Assembly: GCA_005116815.1 (NCBI GenBank)
Contig: SWDR01000019.1
Span: forward strand, 17,114 to 62,584
DNA: 45,471 nt
Direction of reading: 5' to 3'
Source: Nitrospira sp.
GTDB taxonomy: Bacteria > Nitrospirota > Nitrospiria > Nitrospirales > Nitrospiraceae
The notes beneath the pieces were generated by a model. That model ran no database searches, was not told the DNA's origin, and saw only the letters and a list, made by a program, of their open reading frames with translations. The number at the start of each line of letters is the position of its first letter. Within the stretch, counting starts at the first letter, position 1. This document shows positions 23,782 through 31,044 of the stretch, in pieces. Both the position numbers and the translations under genes were made by a program.

Positions 23782-26646
23782 ATGGCACAGATCCGACAGC
23801 CACCAGCTCCGTCCCGCGATCTCATCGTCGAAGGCGCGCGCCAAAACAACCTCAAGAACATCTCGCTCCGTATCCCCCACAATCAGGTCACGGCCATCAC
23901 AGGCGTCTCAGGATCGGGAAAATCCTCTCTCGCGTTCGACACGCTGTTCGCCGAAGGCCAATGGCGCTATGTCGAATCGCTCTCCATTTATGCCCGCATG
24001 TTTCTCGATAAGGTCAACCGGCCCGATGTCGACCGGATCATCAACGTCCGGCCCGCCATTGCCATCGAACAGAAGAACCCCATCCGCACCGCCCGCTCGA
24101 CGGTCGGAACCACAACCGAAATTGCCGACCTCTTGCGCCTCCTGTTCGCTAAAGTGGGCCATCCGGTCTGCCCCGATTGTTCCATCGATGCACGCAGCTT
24201 TCATCCTGGCAGCGTCGCCGACGACCTCCTGAGTCATTGCGCCGGCACACGAGCCATGATCCTCTTTCCGGTCAAAGCACCGCCGCCGAAACAGGACCAA
24301 GCCTTTCTCCAATCGCTGTTGCTGCGCGGCTTTACCAGAGTACAATGCGGCGAGGCCATCCTCGACCTCCACGAAACACTCGGCCTTCCCACAGTTAAGC
24401 CGGACCATCTGTATGTAATCCTCGACCGGCTCGTGATCCGGGGAGACAACCGATCCCGCCTCGTCGAAGCGATCGAAACCGCCTTTCGCGAAGGCGAGGG
24501 CCAATGCCGCGTGGAGGTCATCGACCAGGGCCCCCGCACCTACAGTACAGATTTTCGTTGCCAACAATGTGGCAGAACCTTCGAGCCGATTCGTCCGGTC
24601 CTCTTTTCCTTCAACCACCCGCTCGGCGCCTGCCCCGAGTGCAAAGGGTTCGGCAATATTCTCCGATACGATCCAGACCTCGTCATTCCCGATCCCGGCA
24701 AATCCCTGGCCCAAGGCGCAATCGAACCCTGGACCAAACCCAGCGCCGATTGGTGGCAGAAACAAATGTTGCTCTCGATGAAACGGCGCGGAGTCGACCT
24801 CACGATCCCCTACAAGGACCTGCCACAGACGATCCAGCAGATCCTCTGGCAGGGAGAAGGCAAGCTGGAGGGCATACAACAATTCTTCGACTACTTGGAA
24901 GGGAAGCGCTACAAACTACATGTGCGCGTGATGCTCAGCCGCTACCGGACACCGATCTCCTGTCCGACCTGCCAGGGGTCTCGGCTCAGACCGGACGCGC
25001 GGTATGTGAAAATCGCAGGCACTGATATTCATGAGCTCTCTTCACTCACAATCGAAGCGACTGCCGCCTGGGTCACATCCCTCGCCCTCTCTCCCTATGA
25101 AGAACAGGTCGCCCGCGACATCCTCCGACAACTGACAGCCAAACTCGGCTTTCTCCTCCGCGTGGGCCTCAGCTATCTCACCCTTTCCCGTCAAACCCGC
25201 ACGCTCTCGGGAGGAGAGGCCCAGCGCGCGACCTTGGCCAACCAACTGGGTGCCCGTCTAGTCGGTACGCTCTACGTCCTCGACGAACCGACCATCGGAC
25301 TCCACCCCCGTGACACCGCGACGCTCGCCGGCATCATGCGAGAGCTGGCGAGCCAGGGCAATACGGTCGTCGTCGTCGAACATGATCGTCAGATCATGTT
25401 GGCCGCCGACTATCTCGTCGAGATGGGCCCCTTGTCCGGCGAAAAAGGCGGCGAGGTGATCTGCGCAGCGCCACGACAGGAATTCATCGCGGACCGGCGG
25501 TCGATCACGGCACGCTACCTGCGTGACGAAGACGAGATTGCCACGCCACGCACTCGACGGAAAGGGAATGGAAAATTTCTTGTCATCGCCGGAGCCTGCG
25601 AGAACAACCTCAAAGATCTCTGTGTCCGTATTCCGCTCGGAATGCTGGTCTGTGTCACCGGCGTCTCTGGGTCCGGCAAGAGCACCTTGGTCGAAGACAC
25701 GCTGTATCGCGCCATTGCCAGGGCCTTTCGTATTGAGTCACTGCCCATGGGCAAGTTTCGCGCGATTAAAGGAGTCGAACATCTCACCGGCATCAAACTC
25801 ATCGATCAAGAACCGATCGGCCGCACGCCGCGCTCGAACCCGATCACCTACCTGAAAGCGTTCGATGAAGTTCGTTCCCTCTTCGCGTCCGAGCGCGAGG
25901 CCCTCAGAAGCGGGCTCACGCCTGGGCACTTCTCCTTCAATACCACCGGAGGCCGGTGCGAGAAATGCGAAGGAAGCGGCGTCGAAAAGCTGGAGATGTA
26001 CTTCTTCGAAGATATCTATGCGACCTGCGAAGCCTGCGACGGGAAGCGATTTAAACCGAACGTCCTCTCCATTCGTTACCGCGGGAAAACGATTCATGAT
26101 GTGCTGCAGATGACCGTCGACAACGGGCTTGGATTTTTCAGCGGCTCACCCAAGCTCACAGAGAAACTCCACCTGCTCTCCTCCATCGGGCTTGGCTATC
26201 TCCGGCTCGGTCAAGCCGCCACGACCCTTTCAGGCGGCGAAGCCCAGCGGCTGAAAATCGCCGCTGAGCTGATAGCCGGCAGGGGACTGTCCCGGCAAGG
26301 GACTGTCCCCCTTCCCAGCCGGGCAGATGGGGACAGGCACCGGCCTAGCCGGAGCCAGTCCCCTGATGTGCTCTACATCATGGATGAGCCGACCACCGGG
26401 CTGCATGTCGAAGACATCAAGAAGCTCCTGGCGATGCTGCAAAAGCTGGTGGACAGCGGCAATACCGTGGTGGTGGTGGAGCACAATCTGGATGTGATCA
26501 AGAGCGCCGATTGGGTGATCGACCTCGGGCCGGAAGGAGGATCGGCAGGTGGACAGATCGTAGCGGAAGGGAGACCGGAACAGGTGGCAAAAGTGGCAGC
26601 GTCCCACACTGGGCGATTCCTCGCCCCCCTCCTGGCCCATGAATAG
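23782..26646 (+). CDS. uvrA: Excinuclease ABC subunit UvrA with a repeat-derived insert
   Basis: UvrA is the damage sensor of nucleotide excision repair. From ATG 23782 it has 954 residues: Walker A1 GVSGSGKSS (about 41-49), the UvrB-binding insertion (about 120-240), a first zinc module (CQQC...CPECKGFG), signature 1 TLSGGEAQR, Walker B1 YVLDEPTIGLHP, Walker A2 GVSGSGKST, a second zinc module (CEKC...CEAC), signature 2 TLSGGEAQR and Walker B2 YIMDEPTTGLH. Between signature 2 and Walker B2, where most UvrAs have 5-8 residues, there are about 30 (around 831-861), encoded by a GGGACTGTCCC-type palindrome; the frame stays open. Whether ATPase site 2 still works is untested. An upstream TTG at 23743 is less likely. 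Confidence 0.93.
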   Translation: MAQIRQPPAPSRDLIVEGARQNNLKNISLRIPHNQVTAITGVSGSGKSSLAFDTLFAEGQWRYVESLSIYARMFLDKVNRPDVDRIINVRPAIAIEQKNPIRTARSTVGTTTEIADLLRLLFAKVGHPVCPDCSIDARSFHPGSVADDLLSHCAGTRAMILFPVKAPPPKQDQAFLQSLLLRGFTRVQCGEAILDLHETLGLPTVKPDHLYVILDRLVIRGDNRSRLVEAIETAFREGEGQCRVEVIDQGPRTYSTDFRCQQCGRTFEPIRPVLFSFNHPLGACPECKGFGNILRYDPDLVIPDPGKSLAQGAIEPWTKPSADWWQKQMLLSMKRRGVDLTIPYKDLPQTIQQILWQGEGKLEGIQQFFDYLEGKRYKLHVRVMLSRYRTPISCPTCQGSRLRPDARYVKIAGTDIHELSSLTIEATAAWVTSLALSPYEEQVARDILRQLTAKLGFLLRVGLSYLTLSRQTRTLSGGEAQRATLANQLGARLVGTLYVLDEPTIGLHPRDTATLAGIMRELASQGNTVVVVEHDRQIMLAADYLVEMGPLSGEKGGEVICAAPRQEFIADRRSITARYLRDEDEIATPRTRRKGNGKFLVIAGACENNLKDLCVRIPLGMLVCVTGVSGSGKSTLVEDTLYRAIARAFRIESLPMGKFRAIKGVEHLTGIKLIDQEPIGRTPRSNPITYLKAFDEVRSLFASEREALRSGLTPGHFSFNTTGGRCEKCEGSGVEKLEMYFFEDIYATCEACDGKRFKPNVLSIRYRGKTIHDVLQMTVDNGLGFFSGSPKLTEKLHLLSSIGLGYLRLGQAATTLSGGEAQRLKIAAELIAGRGLSRQGTVPLPSRADGDRHRPSRSQSPDVLYIMDEPTTGLHVEDIKKLLAMLQKLVDSGNTVVVVEHNLDVIKSADWVIDLGPEGGSAGGQIVAEGRPEQVAKVAASHTGRFLAPLLAHE
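26280..26365. repeat. REP-like palindromic element inserted in uvrA
   Basis: The segment is bounded by a perfect 10-bp inverted repeat, CAGGGGACTG (26280-26289) and CAGTCCCCTG (26356-26365). Inside, GGGACTGTCCC occurs twice (26283-26293, 26299-26309), followed by GGGGACAGGCACCGG. Similar GGGGACTGTCCC palindromes are known from many environmental bacteria, often linked to REP-associated (IS200-like) transposases; none is encoded here. No target duplication is obvious. The extra length is in frame. Confidence 0.85.
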
Positions 26647-26661
26647 GTGGTACGCTGACGC

Positions 26662-27888
26662 CTACAGCCCAGGCCGCTTCTCAGCTGTCAGCGCTATCGC
26701 GATTGGCTCGCCTGCTCGACGCACATCCAACTGAAGGGTCTGACCTGCCCCGACCTGACAAAGCCGTTTTGCCTCCCGCTCAGAAGATACCGCCGAAAGC
26801 ACCGCACCGTTACAGGCCACGACTCGATCACCGACTTTGAGACCCGCCTTCTCTGCAGGCAGGCCGGCGCGAATTTCCCGCACGAGGTAGTAGCGAGCGC
26901 CGGACGACTCTTGCAGATCCCAATTCACACCGACCCGCCCGGACCCCAGCAATCCGGTTTGCGAACCGAACCGGGCGAGAATGCGATGGGCAATGACGCG
27001 GGCCAAGCCCTCGGGATCATCGGCCGTGGCATCGAAGCTATGCCCCTCCCCATTAAACAAGACTAAACCGCTTTCCACGTCGATCATCCGAAACGCCAGC
27101 GATACGCGGCTGACTTGCTCTCCCTCCGTTCGCTCCCATTGCTGTACTTCACCCACAATGATTGCATGGGCGCCGACAAGCTTCCCGACTTTCAACACCT
27201 CGGCATCGTCGGCATACTTGAGTTGGATAACCTGCTCCTTGAACACTTCGTCGAGCTTGGCTCGCTCGACAATATTGATATCCAGATCCAGGAGTAAGGT
27301 CGTCATGATCCCGGCGACACGAGCGCCGGATCCCGGAGTGGTTCCCGCATCGACGAACGGCATCACGGCCATCGTGCGATAGCGATCGATCGTGTCTCGA
27401 TTGATCGGCCCGACGCCGGTGACGACCGGCTCAGGACGTCCGAGCATGCCGCCAGAGCCCAGAGCAGCTGTGCCGGACGACGCGCAGGCGCGACGCCGTT
27501 GCAGAATGGCCGAGGGAGCACCCCACGCGCAGAGTTCGTCGTTCACCAGCACAACGTGATAGGGATATTCTCGTTGATGTTCCGATGCGATATTCGTGAA
27601 GGGATAGAAAATGCAGCCGCCGATCCAGACCGAGATCGGGCAAAACGCCAACTCATAGAGCCATTGCTTGCGGGCCGTGAGGGAATATTCCCAGACCAGC
27701 AGACGTCCATCGTCGCGCAACACGCGATCCGGCCGACCGATCTGTTCGATCACCTCGGCCTTGGTCATCGGCACGGCCAGCCGGTCCAGCTTGGATTCCG
27801 ACTTCACCACGGTATAGAGCACACCGCAGCCGGAACAGGCACCGGCAAGAAGCACCAGCACCATCCAACAGCCAATCCGTTTGAGCAT
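26662..27888 (-). CDS. Lipoprotein combining BamE-like, CsgG-like and PDZ domains
   Basis: From ATG 27888 (CAGGAG upstream) the protein has 408 residues. A lipoprotein signal (MVLVLLAGACSGC) is followed by a BamE/SmpA-like segment (MTKAEVIEQIGRPDRVLRDDGRLLVWEY). A CsgG/LpoB-like nucleotide-fold region comes next (TMAVMPFVDAG, VAGIMTTLLLDLDINIVERAKLDEVFKEQVIQ, LVGAHAIIVGEVQQW, AFRMIDVESG), and a C-terminal PDZ domain last (EIRAGLPAEKAGLKVGDRVVACNGAVL). It probably sits in the outer membrane facing the periplasm and takes part in envelope assembly or secretion. The domain order is unusual; each domain alone is familiar. Confidence 0.8.
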   Translation of the reverse strand: MLKRIGCWMVLVLLAGACSGCGVLYTVVKSESKLDRLAVPMTKAEVIEQIGRPDRVLRDDGRLLVWEYSLTARKQWLYELAFCPISVWIGGCIFYPFTNIASEHQREYPYHVVLVNDELCAWGAPSAILQRRRACASSGTAALGSGGMLGRPEPVVTGVGPINRDTIDRYRTMAVMPFVDAGTTPGSGARVAGIMTTLLLDLDINIVERAKLDEVFKEQVIQLKYADDAEVLKVGKLVGAHAIIVGEVQQWERTEGEQVSRVSLAFRMIDVESGLVLFNGEGHSFDATADDPEGLARVIAHRILARFGSQTGLLGSGRVGVNWDLQESSGARYYLVREIRAGLPAEKAGLKVGDRVVACNGAVLSAVSSEREAKRLCQVGAGQTLQLDVRRAGEPIAIALTAEKRPGL

Positions 27889-27973
27889 ATCGGGCGACTC
27901 CTGGAAGCTCACCGCACGAGGACGCAGGGTAACACCTGAGCGAGAAGGCTGCAATGGAATGATCGGGAGATCA

Positions 27974-28055
27974 AGGCACGGGGTACGGGGCACGCGGCAA
28001 GTAACGCAAAAGAAGCCCTCTCAGCCTATCGCCTCGTGCCTCTCGCCCCAAGCCT
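27974..28055. repeat. Heptad-word hairpin between yqgE and the lipoprotein gene
   Basis: The left arm reads AGGCACG, GGGTACG, GGGCACG, CGGCAAG (27974-28001). The right arm on the minus strand reads AGGCTTG, GGGCGAG, AGGCACG, AGGCGAT, AGGCTGA (28055-28021). All words keep 7-base register; the GGC core is nearly constant and the other positions vary. It starts 2 bases after the yqgE stop in the direction of transcription. Confidence 0.8.
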
Positions 28056-28057
28056 GA

Positions 28058-28618
28058 CTAGTTCAGGGAGGGATCGAAAGGCATATCCGCATAATGACGG
28101 TAATCGTCACCCAGAGCGCTCACAATATCGGGCCAGATACGGGTGGGATCCTTGTCGAACACGGCATTGGGATCTGCCGGAATGGTAAACCAGGAACCGG
28201 TCTGCATTTCAGACTCCAGTTGCCCTGGCCCCCAGCCGGAATACCCGAGGTAGGCGCGGAATGCATCGTGCCCTCCGCTGTTGGTCAAAATACGATCGAC
28301 CAGGTCTGTATCCCCGCCTAGGCAAATCCCATCGAACACATGATGGGAGTTCTCAGGCAATTGATCCAAGCGATAAAGCATCATGACCTGATTCGTTTGC
28401 ACCGGTCCTCCGGAGAAGAGGACGTGCCGTTGGCCTTCGAGGATCGGCACTTGAGGTAACGCTTCCGAGACCGACATCGCCGTTGGACGATTGACGACGA
28501 CACCAAGCGCACCTTCAGCCCCATGCTCACAGAGCAACACGACGGTTTGCCGAAAATTCGGATCGCGCAAGGAGGGTGCGGCAATGAGGAAGATGCCTTT
28601 TCCCAATGGAGCTTTCAT
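28058..28618 (-). CDS. yqgE: YqgE/AlgH family protein
   Basis: From ATG 28618 the protein has 186 residues: GKGIFLIAAPSLRDPNFRQTVVLLCEHGAEGALGVVVNRP at the N-terminus, VLFSGGPVQTNQVMMLYR in the middle, and RAYLGYSGWGPGQLESEMQTGSW near the C-terminus. All are UPF0301 hallmarks. The family is conserved and linked to transcriptional regulation (AlgH) in Pseudomonas, but the biochemical role is unclear. Twelve more in-frame codons upstream lack similarity. Heptad hairpins flank it on both sides. Confidence 0.95.
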   Translation of the reverse strand: MKAPLGKGIFLIAAPSLRDPNFRQTVVLLCEHGAEGALGVVVNRPTAMSVSEALPQVPILEGQRHVLFSGGPVQTNQVMMLYRLDQLPENSHHVFDGICLGGDTDLVDRILTNSGGHDAFRAYLGYSGWGPGQLESEMQTGSWFTIPADPNAVFDKDPTRIWPDIVSALGDDYRHYADMPFDPSLN

Positions 28619-28676
28619 AGATATGATCCTACCGTGCGGGCCAGTGCGGTGCAAGCGGCATGACGAAGCAAGCGCA

Positions 28677-28750
28677 GAACGATGAACAATGAACGCGGAA
28701 TGCCGAGGGGACCATCGTCTCCCTGCTCATAGCTCAGCGTTCAGCGCTTC
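28677..28750. repeat. Heptad-word hairpin between the nitrilase gene and yqgE
   Basis: The left arm reads GAACGAT, GAACAAT, GAACGCG, GAATGCC (28677-28704). The right arm on the minus strand reads GAAGCGC, TGAACGC, TGAGCTA, TGAGCAG (28750-28723). The arms pair imperfectly but share the period and the GAAC/TGA core. It lies between two co-directional genes. Confidence 0.7.
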
Positions 28751-28765
28751 CCGGTTGACGGTAGG

Positions 28766-29554
28766 TTATCGGTAGAGGGATTCGCGGCGGTCACGGAGCA
28801 GATCGTTGTAGGGAGTAAGAGCTTTATTCCTCGCCTCGGCAGGATCGATCTCGAGAACATGGAGTTCTTTTTGGTCGCGCGGCGCGCGATGCAGTATCGC
28901 GCCCTTCGGAGCGACGATTTCGCTATTCCCGATAAAGGTCAGAGGAGCTTTGCCGCCTCGTGCTTCGATTCCTATGCGATTACTCGTGACGGCAAACACT
29001 CGATTCTCCCGGCACCGGACCGGCATGGAGTCCGGGCAATCCGGCAGCACGAGGTTCGAGGGATGGCAGATGATCTCGGCTCCCTTGATGGCCAATGTAC
29101 GAGCCGCCTCAGGATAGTACCAATCGAAACAGATCATTACGCCGATTTTAGCCGAGCCAATATCCCACACCTGAAATCCCGTGTCGCCTGGCGCAAAGAA
29201 TAATGTTTCTTCAAAAAACAGATGGGTCTTGCGATAACAGCCGATAAATCCGGACGGGCCGACCACCACGGCAGAGTTATAACAAACAGCCCCGGCGCGC
29301 TCCGGAAGACCGGCAACGATCACCATCCCGCGCCGCCTTGCAAGATCGATCAACCGTTGCGTCGTGGGGCCATCCGGCACCGACTCCGACAGCGCAAGCA
29401 CTTCTTGTTGCGACAGGAACTGATATCCGGAGGCACACAACTCAGGCAACACGATCAGATCGGCATCAGCCCGATCGAGTGCTTCCACAATCGTATCGAG
29501 ATTGCGCGAGACCTCGCCGAACTCCGGAGCGAACTGATAATAACCGACGCGCAT
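28766..29554 (-). CDS. Carbon-nitrogen hydrolase (nitrilase superfamily)
   Basis: The 262-residue amidase-type enzyme has the Glu-Lys-Cys triad: LIVLPELCASGYQ (Glu), GCYRKTHLF (Lys) and GVMICFDWYYPEAARTLA (Cys). The fold and length fit N-carbamoyl or omega-amidase branches, but the substrate cannot be told from sequence. ATG 29554 (MRVGYYQFAPEFG) is preferred; an ATG three codons upstream is also possible. The smbP terminator lies just upstream, so expression depends on read-through or a separate promoter. Confidence 0.93.
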   Translation of the reverse strand: MRVGYYQFAPEFGEVSRNLDTIVEALDRADADLIVLPELCASGYQFLSQQEVLALSESVPDGPTTQRLIDLARRRGMVIVAGLPERAGAVCYNSAVVVGPSGFIGCYRKTHLFFEETLFFAPGDTGFQVWDIGSAKIGVMICFDWYYPEAARTLAIKGAEIICHPSNLVLPDCPDSMPVRCRENRVFAVTSNRIGIEARGGKAPLTFIGNSEIVAPKGAILHRAPRDQKELHVLEIDPAEARNKALTPYNDLLRDRRESLYR

Positions 29555-29575
29555 GATCGTCATATCCCCAGAACA

Positions 29576-29603
29576 GAACGGGCAGGGTCGCCCCTGCCCG
29601 TTC
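29576..29603 (-). terminator. Terminator of smbP
   Basis: A perfect 12-bp stem, GAACGGGCAGGG (29576-29587) and CCCTGCCCGTTC (29592-29603), with a 4-base loop lies 25 bases after the smbP stop. On the minus strand TGTTCTGGGG follows; the T-run is poor but the stem is very stable. Confidence 0.75.
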
Positions 29604-29628
29604 GAAGAAAACCTCTGACCGAAACGAC

Positions 29629-29976
29629 TTACTTCACTTCAGACAAATGGGTCACCGCACCTTCGGCATGTTGGGTGGCCACATCGGCATGACCGGCCTT
29701 GCCATGAGCCACGGCTTCCTTGAGGTGCTTGACGCCTTCATCCAGGTGAGGATTCTTCACGCCTGCCGCCTCGGCATGCTTGAGGGCACCCTCGGCATGC
29801 TGCACCAGGGCATCGGCATGTCCCTGCTTGCCATGCGCCGCGGCTTCTTTGGCATGCTCCACCGCTTCAGCTACATGCTTGTTTTCGGCAAGGGCCAGCC
29901 CACTGAACAGCGGGAAACCAACAAGCGCGGCAACCGCCACAACGACCAATGCTCCGCGATGGGATTTCATTTTCAT
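29629..29976 (-). CDS. smbP: SmbP-like small metal-binding protein, periplasmic
   Basis: The 115 residues have a signal peptide (GALVVVAVAALVGFPLFSGLALA) and a mature four-helix-type domain made of two repeats. Each follows HxxEAVxHxKEAxAHGKxGHADxxxQHAEGAxxH, with about 13 histidines in regular spacing. This matches SmbP of Nitrosomonas europaea, a periplasmic copper-binding protein, and fits a nitrifier with heavy use of copper enzymes. ATG 29976 has GAGGAGG upstream. A TTGACA promoter lies before it and a stable hairpin after it, so it is a single-gene unit, probably highly expressed. Confidence 0.93.
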   Translation of the reverse strand: MKMKSHRGALVVVAVAALVGFPLFSGLALAENKHVAEAVEHAKEAAAHGKQGHADALVQHAEGALKHAEAAGVKNPHLDEGVKHLKEAVAHGKAGHADVATQHAEGAVTHLSEVK

Positions 29977-30043
29977 GGATTCCTCCTCAGTGGTTAAAAT
30001 TCAATCGACGCGCGAAAGGGATCCGCAGTATCTTCGGTCCTTC

Positions 30044-30072
30044 ACCTTACACAGCCGGTTTTTTGCTGTCAA
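30044..30072 (-). promoter_or_regulatory. Predicted promoter of smbP
   Basis: Minus-strand TTGACA (30072-30067), a 17-base spacer and TAAGGT (30049-30044). The -35 overlaps the stop codon of the rhodanese gene. The leader to ATG 29976 would be about 60 bases and ends with the GAGGAGG ribosome-binding site. Confidence 0.5.
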
Positions 30073-30947
30073 GAAGCTCTGACTTGTGGATCAACGTTCA
30101 AGATATGCTGCAACCCCTTGGCGTCTTTCTCCACCGGACAGGCAAAGTCCCGACTCCATTCCCACCAGGATCCCGGATAGTTGCGCACATTGCGATAGCC
30201 CGCAAGCCTGAGGACGAAATAGAGCCAGGCGGAACGGACGCCGCCGGTGCAATAGCAGATGATCTCTAGATCCTGCTTAAGCCCTTTGTCGGTAAGACTC
30301 TCGCTGATCGTCACCAAGTCTTTCACCGTGGCATTCGGTTGAAGAAATCCAGTCCAGGCCAGATGGATCGCCGAGGGAATGTGCCCGGGCCGCGGGATCC
30401 CCGACACTTCTTTCCCGAGATATTCTTCGAGGCTGCGCGCATCGACGATCACGGTGCCAGGATGTGGCTGCTTCACGAGCTGCTTCAATTCATCTTTTGC
30501 GGCAATCACGGTAGCGACCGGCTTGACAGTAAACGTCCCCGGCTTGGGCGTCACGCACCCATGTTCGAACGGACGTTTCTCCTGCACCCACTTGACCCAC
30601 CCGCCATCGAGAATGCGCAGCCTCGTATGTCCAAAATATTCCAACATCCAGAACATGCGGCCTTCGTCACCCCAGTTGTCGAAGGGGTTCGAGTAGATCA
30701 CCACATCGCTGTCCGGACTGATACCCAGCGCGCGAATCTTCTGCTCCATGAATACGCGATCGGGATTGAGCAGCCCCTTCGGCACGGCCTGGGGATCGCT
30801 GTACTCATGCCAAGTCGAATGCACGGCGCCTGGAATATGGCCGCCGAATTCATAGGCTGCCCGCCCACGCACATCGATAATCACCAGACCTGGCTGCCCC
30901 AAGCTCTGCTGGAGGGTTTCCGTATCGATCAACAACGGGTGTGTCAT
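30069..30947 (-). CDS. Two-domain rhodanese (thiosulfate/3-mercaptopyruvate sulfurtransferase)
   Basis: The 292 residues hold two rhodanese domains. The N-terminal one (about 5-135: VIIDVRGRAAYEFGGHIPGAVH, HTRLRILDGGWVKW) lacks the active Cys. The C-terminal one has DARSLEEYLGKEVSG and the loop IICYCTGGVRSAW with the catalytic Cys, close to the CRxGxR loop of thiosulfate:cyanide sulfurtransferases but with TGGVRS. It likely moves sulfane sulfur in the cytoplasm. The multiheme cytochrome gene ends 32 bases upstream, across a heptad element. Confidence 0.92.
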   Translation of the reverse strand: MTHPLLIDTETLQQSLGQPGLVIIDVRGRAAYEFGGHIPGAVHSTWHEYSDPQAVPKGLLNPDRVFMEQKIRALGISPDSDVVIYSNPFDNWGDEGRMFWMLEYFGHTRLRILDGGWVKWVQEKRPFEHGCVTPKPGTFTVKPVATVIAAKDELKQLVKQPHPGTVIVDARSLEEYLGKEVSGIPRPGHIPSAIHLAWTGFLQPNATVKDLVTISESLTDKGLKQDLEIICYCTGGVRSAWLYFVLRLAGYRNVRNYPGSWWEWSRDFACPVEKDAKGLQHILNVDPQVRAS

Positions 30948-30971
30948 GTCGTTCCTTTTGTGGTGTGAGCA

Positions 30972-31044
30972 CTCAACAATCAGCCCTGAGCTCCGGCCTT
31001 ACAACTTCCCCCCTCAGGCTGACGGCTGGTTGCCGAAAGCTGAT
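30972..31044. repeat. Heptad-word element covering the 3' end of the cytochrome gene
   Basis: The left arm reads CTCAACA, ATCAGCC, CTGAGCT (30972-30992). The right arm on the minus strand reads ATCAGCT, TTCGGCA, ACCAGCC, GTCAGCC (31044-31017). The word core is TCAGC. Unlike the other sites, most of it is inside a coding region and supplies the last 20 or so codons of the cytochrome. Confidence 0.6.

Noticed and set aside
23908-24882. 324-residue minus-strand frame
   Set aside because: It lies entirely opposite uvrA, whose domains are unmistakable; no ribosome-binding site or domain supports it.
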